Shown here: positions 1 through 10,551 of the stretch, piece after piece
Position numbering within the stretch: position 1 is the stretch's first letter
How the letters are laid out: each line of letters opens with the position of its first letter
NCBI RefSeq assembly: GCF_004362215.1
Contig: NZ_SNWR01000001.1
Span: 4,012,001-4,076,000 of the forward strand
Source of the DNA: Paractinoplanes brasiliensis
Lineage (GTDB): Bacteria > Actinomycetota > Actinomycetes > Mycobacteriales > Micromonosporaceae
Direction: 5' to 3'
Length of the DNA: 64,000 bases
Made by a program: the position numbers and the translations under genes
The notes under the pieces: generated by a model
Told to the model about the DNA's origin: nothing
What the model saw: only the letters and a program-made list of their open reading frames with translations
The model's database searches: none

Positions 1-1075
1 AGCCGTGCCGCTCGATCAGCTCGAAGAACACCGTCGGGCGGTCCTGCACGGGCGCGGTGAAGATCTGCAGCAGGTAGCCGTCCTCGTCCCGGTCCACCAG
101 GATCTTGCGGCGCTGCAGCTGTTCGATCGGCACACGCACCTCGCCGATCCGGGCGCGCAGCTCCGGGTCCTCGTAATAGGAGTCGGGGGTGTCGAGGAAC
201 TGCACGCCCGCGGCCCGCATGGCGTCGACGCTGGCCAGGATGTCGTTGGTGGCTACGGCGACGTGCTGGGCGCCCGGCCCGCCGTAGAACTCGAGGTACT
301 CGTCGATCTGCGACTTGCGCCGCGAGACGGCCGGCTCGTTCAGCGGGAACTTGACCTTGCGGGTGCCGTCCGCGACGACCTTGCTCATCAGCGCCGAGTA
401 GTCGGTCGCGATGTCGTCGCCCACGAACTCGGCCATGTTGGTGAAGCCCATGACGCGGCGGTAGAACTCGACCCACTCGTCCATGCGGCCCAGCTCGACG
501 TTGCCGACCACGTGGTCGACGGCCTGGAAGAAGCGCTTGGGCTGCAGGCCGGCGGCGATGGCGGGCTGCCGGTCGACGATCGGCTCGCGGGCGACGAAAC
601 CGGGCAGGAACGGGCCGTCGTACCCCGAGCGGTCCACCAGTGAGTGCACGGTGTCCCCGTACGTGGCGATGGCGGCGACCCGTACGGTGCCGTGCTCGTC
701 CTTGATGTCGTACGGCTCGGTCACGCCCCGCGCGCCGGCGGCCAGCGCGTGCGCGTACGCCTTGTCGACGTCCGGCACCTCGAGCGCGATGTCCTGGATG
801 CCGTCGCCGTGCTTGGTGACGTGGTCGGCGCCGGGCGCTCCCGCGTGCACCGCCCCGACCAGCACGAACCGGGCGCCGCCGCTGACCAGGACGTATTCGG
901 CGTGGTCGCGGAAGCCCTGCTCGGGCCCGCGGTAGGCCACGCAGGTCATGCCGAAGGCCGTGGAGTAATAGTGGGCCGCCTGCTTCGCGTTGCCCACGAG
1001 GAACCGGAGGTGGTCGACGCCCTTGACGGGAAAGACGTCGTCGGTACGGGTCCGGTGATCCATCGTCTGCGTCAT
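1..1075 (-). CDS. hppD: 4-hydroxyphenylpyruvate dioxygenase, 3' end cut by window
   Basis: Converts 4-hydroxyphenylpyruvate to homogentisate in tyrosine breakdown; cytosolic, Fe(II)-dependent. The protein reads from MTQTMDHRTR and has two vicinal-oxygen-chelate domains. The expected metal ligands are visible: His in VDHVVGNVEL, His in QHVAVATNDI and Glu near the C-terminus in PTVFFELIERHG. The gene runs off the left edge only a few residues before the usual family end. The ATG at 1075 is used; a second in-frame ATG at 1063 is possible, and neither has a clear Shine-Dalgarno sequence. It is transcribed divergently from the propeller gene at 1283. Confidence 0.95.
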   Translation of the reverse strand, partial: MTQTMDHRTRTDDVFPVKGVDHLRFLVGNAKQAAHYYSTAFGMTCVAYRGPEQGFRDHAEYVLVSGGARFVLVGAVHAGAPGADHVTKHGDGIQDIALEVPDVDKAYAHALAAGARGVTEPYDIKDEHGTVRVAAIATYGDTVHSLVDRSGYDGPFLPGFVAREPIVDRQPAIAAGLQPKRFFQAVDHVVGNVELGRMDEWVEFYRRVMGFTNMAEFVGDDIATDYSALMSKVVADGTRKVKFPLNEPAVSRRKSQIDEYLEFYGGPGAQHVAVATNDILASVDAMRAAGVQFLDTPDSYYEDPELRARIGEVRVPIEQLQRRKILVDRDEDGYLLQIFTAPVQDRPTVFFELIERHG

Positions 1076-1269
1076 TGACTGAGGTTGTCGCAGCTCACAG
1101 GGCATTTCAACATGTGTCCGCGCGCTTGCGCAGGGTGCCCGTTCCCCCGTACGGCCGGACCGGCAGCCGGTGCAATTTGCACAACGCCACGACGGCCCTG
1201 CCCGATATTTCCGGCAAATGCCATCGACACGGGCGAATCAAGATCCTTCGTCCGGGTGAGCGACCTGGC

Positions 1270-1275
1270 TAGCGT
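1270..1275 (+). promoter_or_regulatory. -10 box TAGCGT, leaderless start of the 1283 gene
   Basis: TAGCGT ends 7 nt before the ATG at 1283 and there is no Shine-Dalgarno sequence. This fits a leaderless actinobacterial promoter (TANNNT) and supports 1283 over the longer open frame beginning further upstream. Confidence 0.6.
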
Positions 1276-1282
1276 GTCGCGC

Positions 1283-2587
1283 ATGGCGTCGGGTGGCAGC
1301 CCCTGGAAGGGGTACGCGCTGGTCGCGATCGTGATCGTGATCGTGCTGGCCACCACCGGCGTGTGGAATCCGTGGCCACAGGTCTGGGGCTGGGTCAACA
1401 CGAGCGAGCCGATCGCCGGTGGCGCGGCCCGATGGCAGACCCGCATCGGCGGCAGCCCGCAGAGCGTCTCGATCGTCGAGGACGCCGTGGTGGTCGAGTA
1501 CCGCACGTCGGTCGAGGCGTACGGGCTGACCGCCGGGGTCAAGCTCTGGGACAGCGACGCCGACTGGGCCGCGATCGCGGGCGACGGCGCCAACGCGGTG
1601 GTCGCCACCGGCCGCCTGCTGACCAAGGGCTACCAGGTGCTCGACCCGCGCACCGGCGCCCAGCTGCGCGCCGACACCGAGGCCACCGCCGTCTGGACGT
1701 ACCGCAACGCCCTGCTCGACCTGCACTGCGCCAAGGGGGGCGACTGCGCGCTGACGGCCTGGGCGCCGCGAGGCACCAAGCCGCTCTGGTCCGTCGACAC
1801 CGGCGGCATCGGCTTCGTGCTCAACGCCGCCAACCCCGACCTGCCCGACACCCGCCGGCTCACCGCCGACCGGGTCGACGACGACGTGGCCCGCCCCCGG
1901 CTGATGCCGAGCCTGATCGGGCTGCCCGACGACGGCAAGGTCCGGGTGATCGACACCGCGACCGGACGCGTGGTGCAGATCGCCCAGCCGGCGGCCGACC
2001 AGCGGATCGCCATCGCGGGCGGGCGAGTGCTGACGGTCACCGGTGTCGCCCGGGACGGAACCTGCTACTACGGGGTGGTGGCGACCGACCCGCCGTCGTC
2101 GGCCCCGGTGTGGCAGCGGGAGGGGCTCAACCTCCGTACGGCGGAGAACGGCTCCAACTGCAAGCAGGAGAACGACCCCGCGGGCGGCGAGGACGTGGTG
2201 CTCGGCGTCGATCCGACCGGCCGGGAGGAGCTGCTGGCCGGGCACGACGGGCGCATCCTGTGGCGCGGCGAGCGCGACGAGAAGGTGCTGACCGTCAACG
2301 ACAACTACGCCGTGATCCGCAGCGCCGACTCGGGGACGTTGCGCGGTCACAACCTCAGCCGCGGCAAGAACGGCTGGTCACGGCCCGCGGGGGAGAACGC
2401 GGCCGCGGCCCTCACCCCGTACGCGGTGATCCTCACCAGCCGCAAGCCCGAGCGGGTCGTGGCCCTGGTGCCGAGCAGCGGCCGGGTGCTGGCCGACGTG
2501 CGTACGGACGCTGTGGTTTTCGCCGTCGCGGCGGGCGGGATGATCGCCGTCTCGGGCCGGGACATGGCCTATCTCCCGTTTACTTGA
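1283..2587 (+). CDS. membrane-anchored PQQ/WD40-like beta-propeller protein
   Basis: 434 aa. A short cytoplasmic N-terminus (MASGGSPWKG) is followed by one membrane segment at about residues 10-28 (YALVAIVIVIVLATTGVW), then about 400 residues of repeated beta-strand units typical of PQQ/quinoprotein-like propellers (KVRVIDTATGRVV, GTLRGHNLSRGKNGW, RVVALVPSSGRVLAD). The propeller should lie outside the membrane. A C-x(5)-C pair near residue 150 (LHCAKGGDCAL) may form a disulfide. No catalytic motif is seen, so a sensing or scaffold role is inferred. The gene is monocistronic, divergent from hppD and leaderless. A related propeller forms the C-terminus of the Hsp70 fusion at 10552-13374. Confidence 0.8.
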   Translation: MASGGSPWKGYALVAIVIVIVLATTGVWNPWPQVWGWVNTSEPIAGGAARWQTRIGGSPQSVSIVEDAVVVEYRTSVEAYGLTAGVKLWDSDADWAAIAGDGANAVVATGRLLTKGYQVLDPRTGAQLRADTEATAVWTYRNALLDLHCAKGGDCALTAWAPRGTKPLWSVDTGGIGFVLNAANPDLPDTRRLTADRVDDDVARPRLMPSLIGLPDDGKVRVIDTATGRVVQIAQPAADQRIAIAGGRVLTVTGVARDGTCYYGVVATDPPSSAPVWQREGLNLRTAENGSNCKQENDPAGGEDVVLGVDPTGREELLAGHDGRILWRGERDEKVLTVNDNYAVIRSADSGTLRGHNLSRGKNGWSRPAGENAAAALTPYAVILTSRKPERVVALVPSSGRVLADVRTDAVVFAVAAGGMIAVSGRDMAYLPFT

Positions 2588-2643
2588 CCGAACTGGTATG
2601 CGCGCAGGGGCGGAGCGGTTCGCGCCTGCCCGGACCGCTGTCC

Positions 2644-2649
2644 TAGGCT
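2644..2649 (+). promoter_or_regulatory. -10 box TAGGCT of class I fumarase gene
   Basis: TAGGCT lies 8 nt before the ATG at 2658 with no Shine-Dalgarno sequence between them, so the transcript is probably leaderless. It sets the start at 2658 rather than 2598. Confidence 0.6.
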
Positions 2650-2657
2650 TTCCGCTC

Positions 2658-4316
<1,659 letters not shown>

Positions 4317-4320
4317 GGCG

Positions 4321-4830
4321 TCAGCTCGCGCAGTAACCGGCGACCGGGCTCAGCCACTCCTTGAACTGGCCCTCGATCGAGCTGTTGAGCTTGGGCAGCG
4401 TCGTCACCGACTTGACGTAGCCCTTGCTCGCCGCGCTCGCCTCGACCTTGGCCGCCGACGTCATACCGGCCGCCTTGAACTCGGGGTTCTGCGCGGCCGC
4501 GGTGTCTTTGCGGATCTTGGCGGCGACCTGCTTGAGCTCGGTCGTCGCGGCGGCCTCGGCCTTTCCGATCTCGGCCGATGCCTTGGCCTCGCGATAGGTG
4601 ATCAGCTTGCCCATCGCCGCGCCGAAGTCGCGCAGCTCGACGGTGTAAAGCGTCTGCAGTTTCGCGCACACCGCGCGGGTGTTCGCCGTGTAATCCGGCG
4701 CGGCGCTGCTCGGTGCGGTGCTCGGCTGGGTCGTGGCCGGGGCGGCCTCGGTGCTGTCCGCGTCGCTGTCGCAGGCGGCGCCGGTCAGCAGGACGCTGCC
4801 GGCGAGCACGGCCAGGAGGGCGCGTCGCAT
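4321..4830 (-). CDS. putative lipoprotein, function unknown
   Basis: 169 aa. The N-terminal signal MRRALLAVLAGSVLLTGAAC ends in a cysteine followed by an acidic/Thr/Pro-rich linker, as in lipoproteins, although Gly at -3 makes the lipobox atypical. The mature part is Ala/Lys-rich and helical with two further Cys (RAVCAKLQ and the C-terminal GYCAS), perhaps one disulfide. The ATG at 4830 has AAGGA about 7 nt upstream; a longer reading from 4899 lacks this. It sits between the two fumarase genes on the opposite strand, and nothing links it to their function. Confidence 0.7.
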   Translation of the reverse strand: MRRALLAVLAGSVLLTGAACDSDADSTEAAPATTQPSTAPSSAAPDYTANTRAVCAKLQTLYTVELRDFGAAMGKLITYREAKASAEIGKAEAAATTELKQVAAKIRKDTAAAQNPEFKAAGMTSAAKVEASAASKGYVKSVTTLPKLNSSIEGQFKEWLSPVAGYCAS

Positions 4831-4975
4831 GAGGATTCCTTCGGTCGGGGACGGGAAAACGCTCGCCCGACGGTACGTTCCGCCCGCGCCGTCGTCCAAC
4901 CGGGCGTGACCGCCGCGATCCGACGGGTGGCGAGGATCATCTGCGAACCGGCCCGGGCGGAGAGACGATGGACCG

Positions 4976-6373
4976 GTGACGACTGACGAGAGCGGTTACC
5001 GGGTCGAGAAGGACACGATGGGCGAGGTCCGGGTTCCGGCCGACGCCCTCTGGCGGGCGCAGACACAGCGCGCGGTCGAGAACTTTCCCATCTCGGGGCG
5101 CGGCCTGGAGTCCGCCCACATCAAGGCGCTGGCCCAGATCAAGGGGGCCGCCGCGCAGGTCAACGCTGCTCTCGGGGTGCTCGACGAAGACCTGGCGCAG
5201 GCCATCGCCAAGGCCGCGGCGCACGTGGCCGACGGCGGTTACGACGACCAGTTCCCGATCGACGTCTTCCAGACCGGCTCCGGCACGTCGTCGAACATGA
5301 ACGCCAACGAGGTCATCGCGACCCTGGCCGCGCGGGAACTGGGCCGCCCGGTCCACCCGAACGACCACGTCAACGCGTCGCAGTCGAGCAACGACGTCTT
5401 CCCCTCGTCGATCCACCTGGCCGCCACGGAGGCCGTCACGGCCGAGCTCATCCCGGCCCTCGAGCACCTCGGCTCCGCGCTGCTGGCCAAGTCCGAGGCC
5501 TGGTCCGAGGTGGTCAAGAGCGGCCGTACCCATCTGATGGACGCCACCCCGGTCACGCTCGGCCAGGAGTTCTCGGGGTACGCGAGGCAGGTCGCCAACG
5601 GCATCGAACGGCTCACCGCCACCCTGCCCCGCCTGGCCGAACTGCCGCTGGGTGGCACCGCTGTCGGCACCGGCGTGAACACCCCGCCCGGGTTCGCCCC
5701 CGCGGTGATCGAGCGGCTGCGCCAGAGCACCGGCCTGCCGGTCACCGAGGCCCGCGACCACTTCGAGGCTCAGGGCGCCCGGGACGCGCTGGTCGAGGCG
5801 TCCGGCCAGCTCAAGGTGATCGCCGTCGGGCTCTACAAGATCGTGAACGACATCCGCTGGATGGGCTCGGGGCCGCGCGCCGGCCTGCGCGAGCTGCGCC
5901 TGCCCGACCTGCAGCCGGGCTCGTCGATCATGCCGGGCAAGGTGAACCCGGTCGTGCCCGAGGCGGTCCGCCAGGTCGCGGCCCAGGTGATCGGCAACGA
6001 CGCCACGGTGTCCTTCGCCGGCTCGCAGGGTGACTTCGAGCTCAACGTGATGCTGCCGGTGATGGCCCGCAACCTGCTCGAGTCGATCCGGCTGCTGGCC
6101 AACGCGGCCCGGCTGCTGGCCGACCGCTGCATCGACGGGCTGGAGCCGAACGTCGAGGTCGCGCTGGCGTACGCGGAAGGTTCTCCCTCGATCGTCACCC
6201 CGCTCAACCGCTACCTCGGGTACGACGAGGCCGCCGCGATCGCCAAGGCCGCGCTCGCGTCCAACCGCACGATCCGCGAGGTCGTGATCGAACGAGGGCA
6301 CCTCGACAGCGGCAAACTGACCGAGCAGCAGCTCGACGAGGCCCTGGATGTGCTGCGGATGACGCGCCCCTGA
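4976..6373 (+). CDS. fumC: class II fumarate hydratase
   Basis: Iron-independent fumarase of the TCA cycle, soluble tetramer. 465 aa, normal length. The fumarase/aspartase superfamily signature GSSIMPGKVNP is intact, as are TGSGTSSNMNANEV near the N-terminus and the substrate-binding GRTHLMDATPVTLGQE. It starts with GTG at 4976. It shares the strand with, but is separate from, class I fumA. Confidence 0.95.
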   Translation: MTTDESGYRVEKDTMGEVRVPADALWRAQTQRAVENFPISGRGLESAHIKALAQIKGAAAQVNAALGVLDEDLAQAIAKAAAHVADGGYDDQFPIDVFQTGSGTSSNMNANEVIATLAARELGRPVHPNDHVNASQSSNDVFPSSIHLAATEAVTAELIPALEHLGSALLAKSEAWSEVVKSGRTHLMDATPVTLGQEFSGYARQVANGIERLTATLPRLAELPLGGTAVGTGVNTPPGFAPAVIERLRQSTGLPVTEARDHFEAQGARDALVEASGQLKVIAVGLYKIVNDIRWMGSGPRAGLRELRLPDLQPGSSIMPGKVNPVVPEAVRQVAAQVIGNDATVSFAGSQGDFELNVMLPVMARNLLESIRLLANAARLLADRCIDGLEPNVEVALAYAEGSPSIVTPLNRYLGYDEAAAIAKAALASNRTIREVVIERGHLDSGKLTEQQLDEALDVLRMTRP

Positions 6374-6392
6374 ACTCGCTTGGCGGGGCCGG

Positions 6393-6398
6393 TACCCT
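6393..6398 (+). promoter_or_regulatory. -10 box TACCCT of cysS
   Basis: TACCCT is 6 nt upstream of the GTG at 6405 without a Shine-Dalgarno sequence, so the mRNA is probably leaderless. Confidence 0.6.
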
Positions 6399-6404
6399 TG
6401 CAAG

Positions 6405-7817
6405 GTGAGTTTGCGCTTGTATGACACCGCGACCCGATCGGTTCGGGACTTCGTCCCGTTGACGCCCGGTAAGGTCGGTATCTACCTGTGCGGGCTCACT
6501 GTGCAGTCGGTGCCCCATATCGGGCATCTGCGCGGCGGCGTCAACTACGACGTGCTGCGCCGGTGGCTTATGCACACCAACTACGAGGTCACGTTCATCC
6601 GCAACGTCACCGACGTCGATGACAAGATCCTCGAGAAGGCGCAGGCGCAGGGCCGGCCGTTCTGGGCCATCGCCCACGCCAACAGGCTGGTGCTCGACGC
6701 CAACTACCGCGACCTCAACGTGCTGCCGGCGACCTACGAGCCACTCGCGACCGGCCACATCACCGAGATGCACGACCTGATCGCCGAGCTGATCCGCCGG
6801 GAGCGGGCCTACCCCGCGCAGGGCGGCAGCGGCGACGTCTACTTCGACGTGATGTCCTACCCGCAGTACGGCGCCCTGTCGGGTCAGAACCCCGACGACA
6901 TGCGGCCGCCGAGCGACGGCGGTGAGCCCGACAAGCGCGACTACCGCGACTTCGCCCTGTGGAAAGGTGTGAAGGCCGACGAGCCGATCGATGCGTCCTG
7001 GCCGTCGCCGTGGGGCCGCGGCCGCCCCGGCTGGCACATCGAGTGCTCCGCCATGGCCCGGCGCTACCTCGGCGACGAGTTCGACATCCACGGCGGCGGG
7101 CTCGACCTGACCTTCCCCCACCACGAGAACGAGATCGCCCAGTCCCACTCGGCCGGGCTGCCGTTCGCCCGTAACTGGGTGCACAACGCGCTGCTCAACC
7201 TGGGTGACGCCAAGATGAGCAAGTCGCTGGGCAACGTGATCGACGTGGAAGCGGTGCAGGCGATGGGCATCCGCCTGGTCGAGCTGCGCTACTACCTGGC
7301 CACCCCGCACTACCGCTCCCGCATCGACTACTCCGACGAGGCGCTGCAAGAGGCCGCGGTGGCGTACAGGCGGATCGAGGGCTTCGTGCAGCGGGCCACC
7401 GAGGTCGTCGGCCCGGGCCGCCCGAAAGACGTGCCGCCCGCGTTCGCCGCGGCGATGAACGACGACCTCAACACGTCGGCCGCGCTGGCCGTCGTGCACG
7501 ACCACATCCGCGAGGGCAACACCGCGCTCGCGGCCGGCGACGAGGCCGGCATCCGCGGGGCGATCACCGCCGTCCGCGCGATGCTCGGCGTGCTCGGCCT
7601 CGACCCGCTGGACGAGGCCTGGACCGGCAAGGCGACGCAGAACGACCTCAAGCCGGTCGTCGACTCCCTGGTCAATCTGGCCCTGGAGCAGCGCACCCAG
7701 GCGCGCGCACGCAAGGACTGGGCGGCCGCCGACTCGGTGCGCGACCAGCTCAAGAACGCGGGAATTCAGGTGGAGGACACTCCGGCCGGTCCGCGCTGGA
7801 CGGTAGGAGACCACTGA
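6405..7817 (+). CDS. cysS: cysteinyl-tRNA synthetase
   Basis: Class I aminoacyl-tRNA synthetase charging tRNA-Cys. 470 aa. The zinc cysteine is C29 in YLCGLTVQ, followed by the HIGH motif (PHIGHLRGG, residues 38-41) and the KMSKS loop (AKMSKSLGN). The C-terminal DALR helical domain is present. It is distinguished from the mycothiol ligase MshC by length and by the KMSKS and DALR regions. The GTG start is leaderless. It overlaps rlmB by one base (TGATG), so the two are translationally coupled. Confidence 0.96.
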   Translation: MSLRLYDTATRSVRDFVPLTPGKVGIYLCGLTVQSVPHIGHLRGGVNYDVLRRWLMHTNYEVTFIRNVTDVDDKILEKAQAQGRPFWAIAHANRLVLDANYRDLNVLPATYEPLATGHITEMHDLIAELIRRERAYPAQGGSGDVYFDVMSYPQYGALSGQNPDDMRPPSDGGEPDKRDYRDFALWKGVKADEPIDASWPSPWGRGRPGWHIECSAMARRYLGDEFDIHGGGLDLTFPHHENEIAQSHSAGLPFARNWVHNALLNLGDAKMSKSLGNVIDVEAVQAMGIRLVELRYYLATPHYRSRIDYSDEALQEAAVAYRRIEGFVQRATEVVGPGRPKDVPPAFAAAMNDDLNTSAALAVVHDHIREGNTALAAGDEAGIRGAITAVRAMLGVLGLDPLDEAWTGKATQNDLKPVVDSLVNLALEQRTQARARKDWAAADSVRDQLKNAGIQVEDTPAGPRWTVGDH

Positions 7818-8932
7818 TGCCGGGAAACAGTCAGAACGCCAGCAAGCGGGCGACCTCGAAGAAGGGCGCACCGGTCGGCTCCGGCGGCAAGAACCGCTCG
7901 GGCCTCAAGGGCCGCGGCAAGACCCTGCCCGCCGACGAGCGCCCGTGGCACAAGGGCTACTCCGGCACCGAGAAGCTGCCCGAAAAGACCGCTCGTAAGC
8001 AGGAAAAGGAGCGCCGCGCCGCGGCAGCCGAGGGCCGCGCTCCCAAGGTCGGCATCCCCGGCTCCAAGGACACCACGTGGGGCCGCGGCGGCGGCCGCGC
8101 CTACGGCAAGCAAGCCCCCCAGCGTGGACGCGCCACGGGCCGCAGTGGCCCCCGCATCGCCCCCGGCCGCCGCTCCAATCCCACCAAGGAGGGCCCCGAG
8201 CTCCTGCTCGGCCGCAACCCGGTGGTCGAGGCGCTCCGTGCCGCAGTCCCCGCCACGGCCCTGTACGTGGCCCAGGGCATCGACATCGACGAGCGGGTGG
8301 CCGAAATCGTCCGCACCGCGGGCGACCGAGGCATCCCCATCCTCGAAATCGGCCGCAACGAACTCGACCGCATGACCGGCGGCGTCCTCCACCAAGGCAT
8401 CGGCCTCCAGGTCCCGCCTTTCGCCTACGAGGACTTCGACGACCTCCTGGCCGCGGCCCTCGAGCAGCCCACCCCCCTGCTCGTAGCCATGGACGGCATC
8501 ACCGACCCAAGAAACGTAGGCGCAGTAATCCGCTCAGTTGCTGCCTTCGGCGGCCACGGCGTCTTCATGACAGAACGAAGGGCCGCCGGCATCACCGCCA
8601 CCGCTTGGCGGACCAGCGCAGGCGCAGCCGCCCGAGTCCCCGTCTCCCAGGTGGTAAACCTGACCCGAGCCATCAAAAAGGCCCAGGAGTCCGGATTTAT
8701 CGCCATCGGCCTGGACGCAGACGGCGAAACAAACCTCTACGAGCTGGAAGCAGCCGTAGGCCCGCTCCTGGTAGTAGTCGGCTCCGAGGGCCGCGGTCTG
8801 TCCCGCCTGGTAGGCGAAACCTGCGACCTACGCGTCTCCATCCCCATGGCCTCAGACGTAGAGTCCCTGAACGCCTCAGTAGCAGCAGCCGTAACCCTCG
8901 CCGAGGTCTCCCGCCGCCGCACCACCCACTGA
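7817..8932 (+). CDS. rlmB: 23S rRNA (guanosine-2'-O)-methyltransferase, RlmB/TrmH family
   Basis: Methylates a 23S rRNA guanosine 2'-OH with SAM. 371 aa: a basic, low-complexity N-terminus of about 120 residues (GKNRSGLKGRGK), the substrate-binding domain (LLGRNPVVEAL), then the knotted SPOUT domain with its motifs DPRNVGAVIRS, GSEGRGLSRL and ESLNASVAAAV. It is coupled to cysS, as in many actinobacteria. The 3' half uses A-ending codons (GTA, GCA, TCA, AGA) unlike its 5' half and its neighbours. Confidence 0.93.
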   Translation: MPGNSQNASKRATSKKGAPVGSGGKNRSGLKGRGKTLPADERPWHKGYSGTEKLPEKTARKQEKERRAAAAEGRAPKVGIPGSKDTTWGRGGGRAYGKQAPQRGRATGRSGPRIAPGRRSNPTKEGPELLLGRNPVVEALRAAVPATALYVAQGIDIDERVAEIVRTAGDRGIPILEIGRNELDRMTGGVLHQGIGLQVPPFAYEDFDDLLAAALEQPTPLLVAMDGITDPRNVGAVIRSVAAFGGHGVFMTERRAAGITATAWRTSAGAAARVPVSQVVNLTRAIKKAQESGFIAIGLDADGETNLYELEAAVGPLLVVVGSEGRGLSRLVGETCDLRVSIPMASDVESLNASVAAAVTLAEVSRRRTTH

Positions 8933-8979
8933 CCAGCCCACCAAGGCCCGGCTCACCCCACGCGAGCCGGCCAACCCCC

Positions 8980-9057
8980 GCACGCCCATCAGACAGCCCC
9001 GACACGCACGCCCATCAGACGGTTCTGACGCGCACGCCCATCAGACGGTTCTGATGC
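8980..9057. repeat. three tandem 26-bp repeats ending in a hairpin
   Basis: Three head-to-tail 26-bp units start at 8980, 9006 and 9032, each opening with GCACGCCCATCAGAC. The last two differ at one base; the first is more diverged in its second half. The last unit contains the perfect stem CATCAGA/TCTGATG with loop CGGT (9040-9057), directly followed by a GCGGC-GAA-GCCGC hairpin (9056-9068). They fill the gap between rlmB and tRNA-Thr. Confidence 0.85.
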
Positions 9058-9122
9058 GGCGAAGCCGCCACCCCCAACGGCCAGGCGCCGACTCACGCAC
9101 CGACCAACCGCACCGTGGGGGT

Positions 9123-9180
9123 CTGGGGGGTCGCCCCCCAGGTGAGAACGCGAGGAGGCCGGTGCGCGCTTTTTGCGCAC
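9123..9180 (-). terminator. hairpin pair downstream of tRNA-Thr
   Basis: Two strong stems: CTGGGGGG-TCG-CCCCCCAG (9123-9141) and GTGCGC-N7-GCGCAC (9162-9180). The second begins 17 nt past the tRNA 3' end on its strand. No U-tract is seen, so termination or 3'-end protection is inferred. Confidence 0.4.
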
Positions 9181-9196
9181 AGGGAGGCCCCCGACG

Positions 9197-9270
9197 AGCC
9201 CCCGGTCGGGATCGAACCGACGACCTCCCGTTTACAAGACGGGTGCTCTGGCCATCTGAGCTACAGGGGC
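9197..9270 (-). tRNA. tRNA-Thr (TGT)
   Basis: The reverse strand folds as a tRNA. The acceptor GCCCCTG pairs with CGGGGGC, the D-arm contains AGCTCAGATGGCCAGAGCA, the anticodon stem CCCGT/ACGGG encloses loop CTTGTAA (anticodon TGT, threonine), and the T-arm has GGTTCGATCCC. CCA is not encoded. No integrase gene lies nearby, so there is no sign that it serves as an integration site here. Confidence 0.95.
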
Positions 9271-9280
9271 GGGCGTGGTC

Positions 9281-9286
9281 AGCATA
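9281..9286 (-). promoter_or_regulatory. -10 box TATGCT of tRNA-Thr
   Basis: On the minus strand TATGCT lies 10 nt before the first tRNA base, as expected for a -10 element. No convincing -35 was found. Confidence 0.5.
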
Positions 9287-9310
9287 CTGGCTGTGAACTT
9301 CCTGGCCACC

Positions 9311-9339
9311 TTGGCAGGTCGTAGAAAAACCTTTACGTT
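9311..9339 (+). promoter_or_regulatory. promoter of msiK-like ATPase gene
   Basis: TTGGCA (9311-9316) and TACGTT (9334-9339) are separated by exactly 17 nt, a good housekeeping sigma promoter. It predicts a 5' leader of about 60 nt that includes the hairpin CCGGCA-N6-TGCCGG (9368-9385) just before the ribosome binding site. Confidence 0.6.
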
Positions 9340-9407
9340 TACATGGCTGTTCCTCCACTCGGATCGTCCGGCACGTTCCTGCCGGTGGAAAGGAAGTCTG
9401 TTTCTCC

Positions 9408-10493
<1,086 letters not shown>

Positions 10494-10509
10494 TCTACTG
10501 CTTCCACAG

Positions 10510-10544
10510 CCGGGCGGTTCCATTTCGGGGCCGCCCGGTTTTTT
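10510..10544 (+). terminator. Rho-independent terminator after msiK
   Basis: Stem CCGGGCGG (10510-10517) and CCGCCCGG (10531-10538) is followed directly by TTTTTT. It lies between convergent genes. Confidence 0.9.
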
Positions 10545-10551
10545 GTGCCTT

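Noticed and set aside
8980..9057. CRISPR array
   Set aside because: The units are directly adjacent tandem repeats without unique spacers and there are no cas genes.
9197..9270. tRNA gene as integration site of a genomic island
   Set aside because: No integrase, no direct repeat of the tRNA 3' end and ordinary core genes on both sides.
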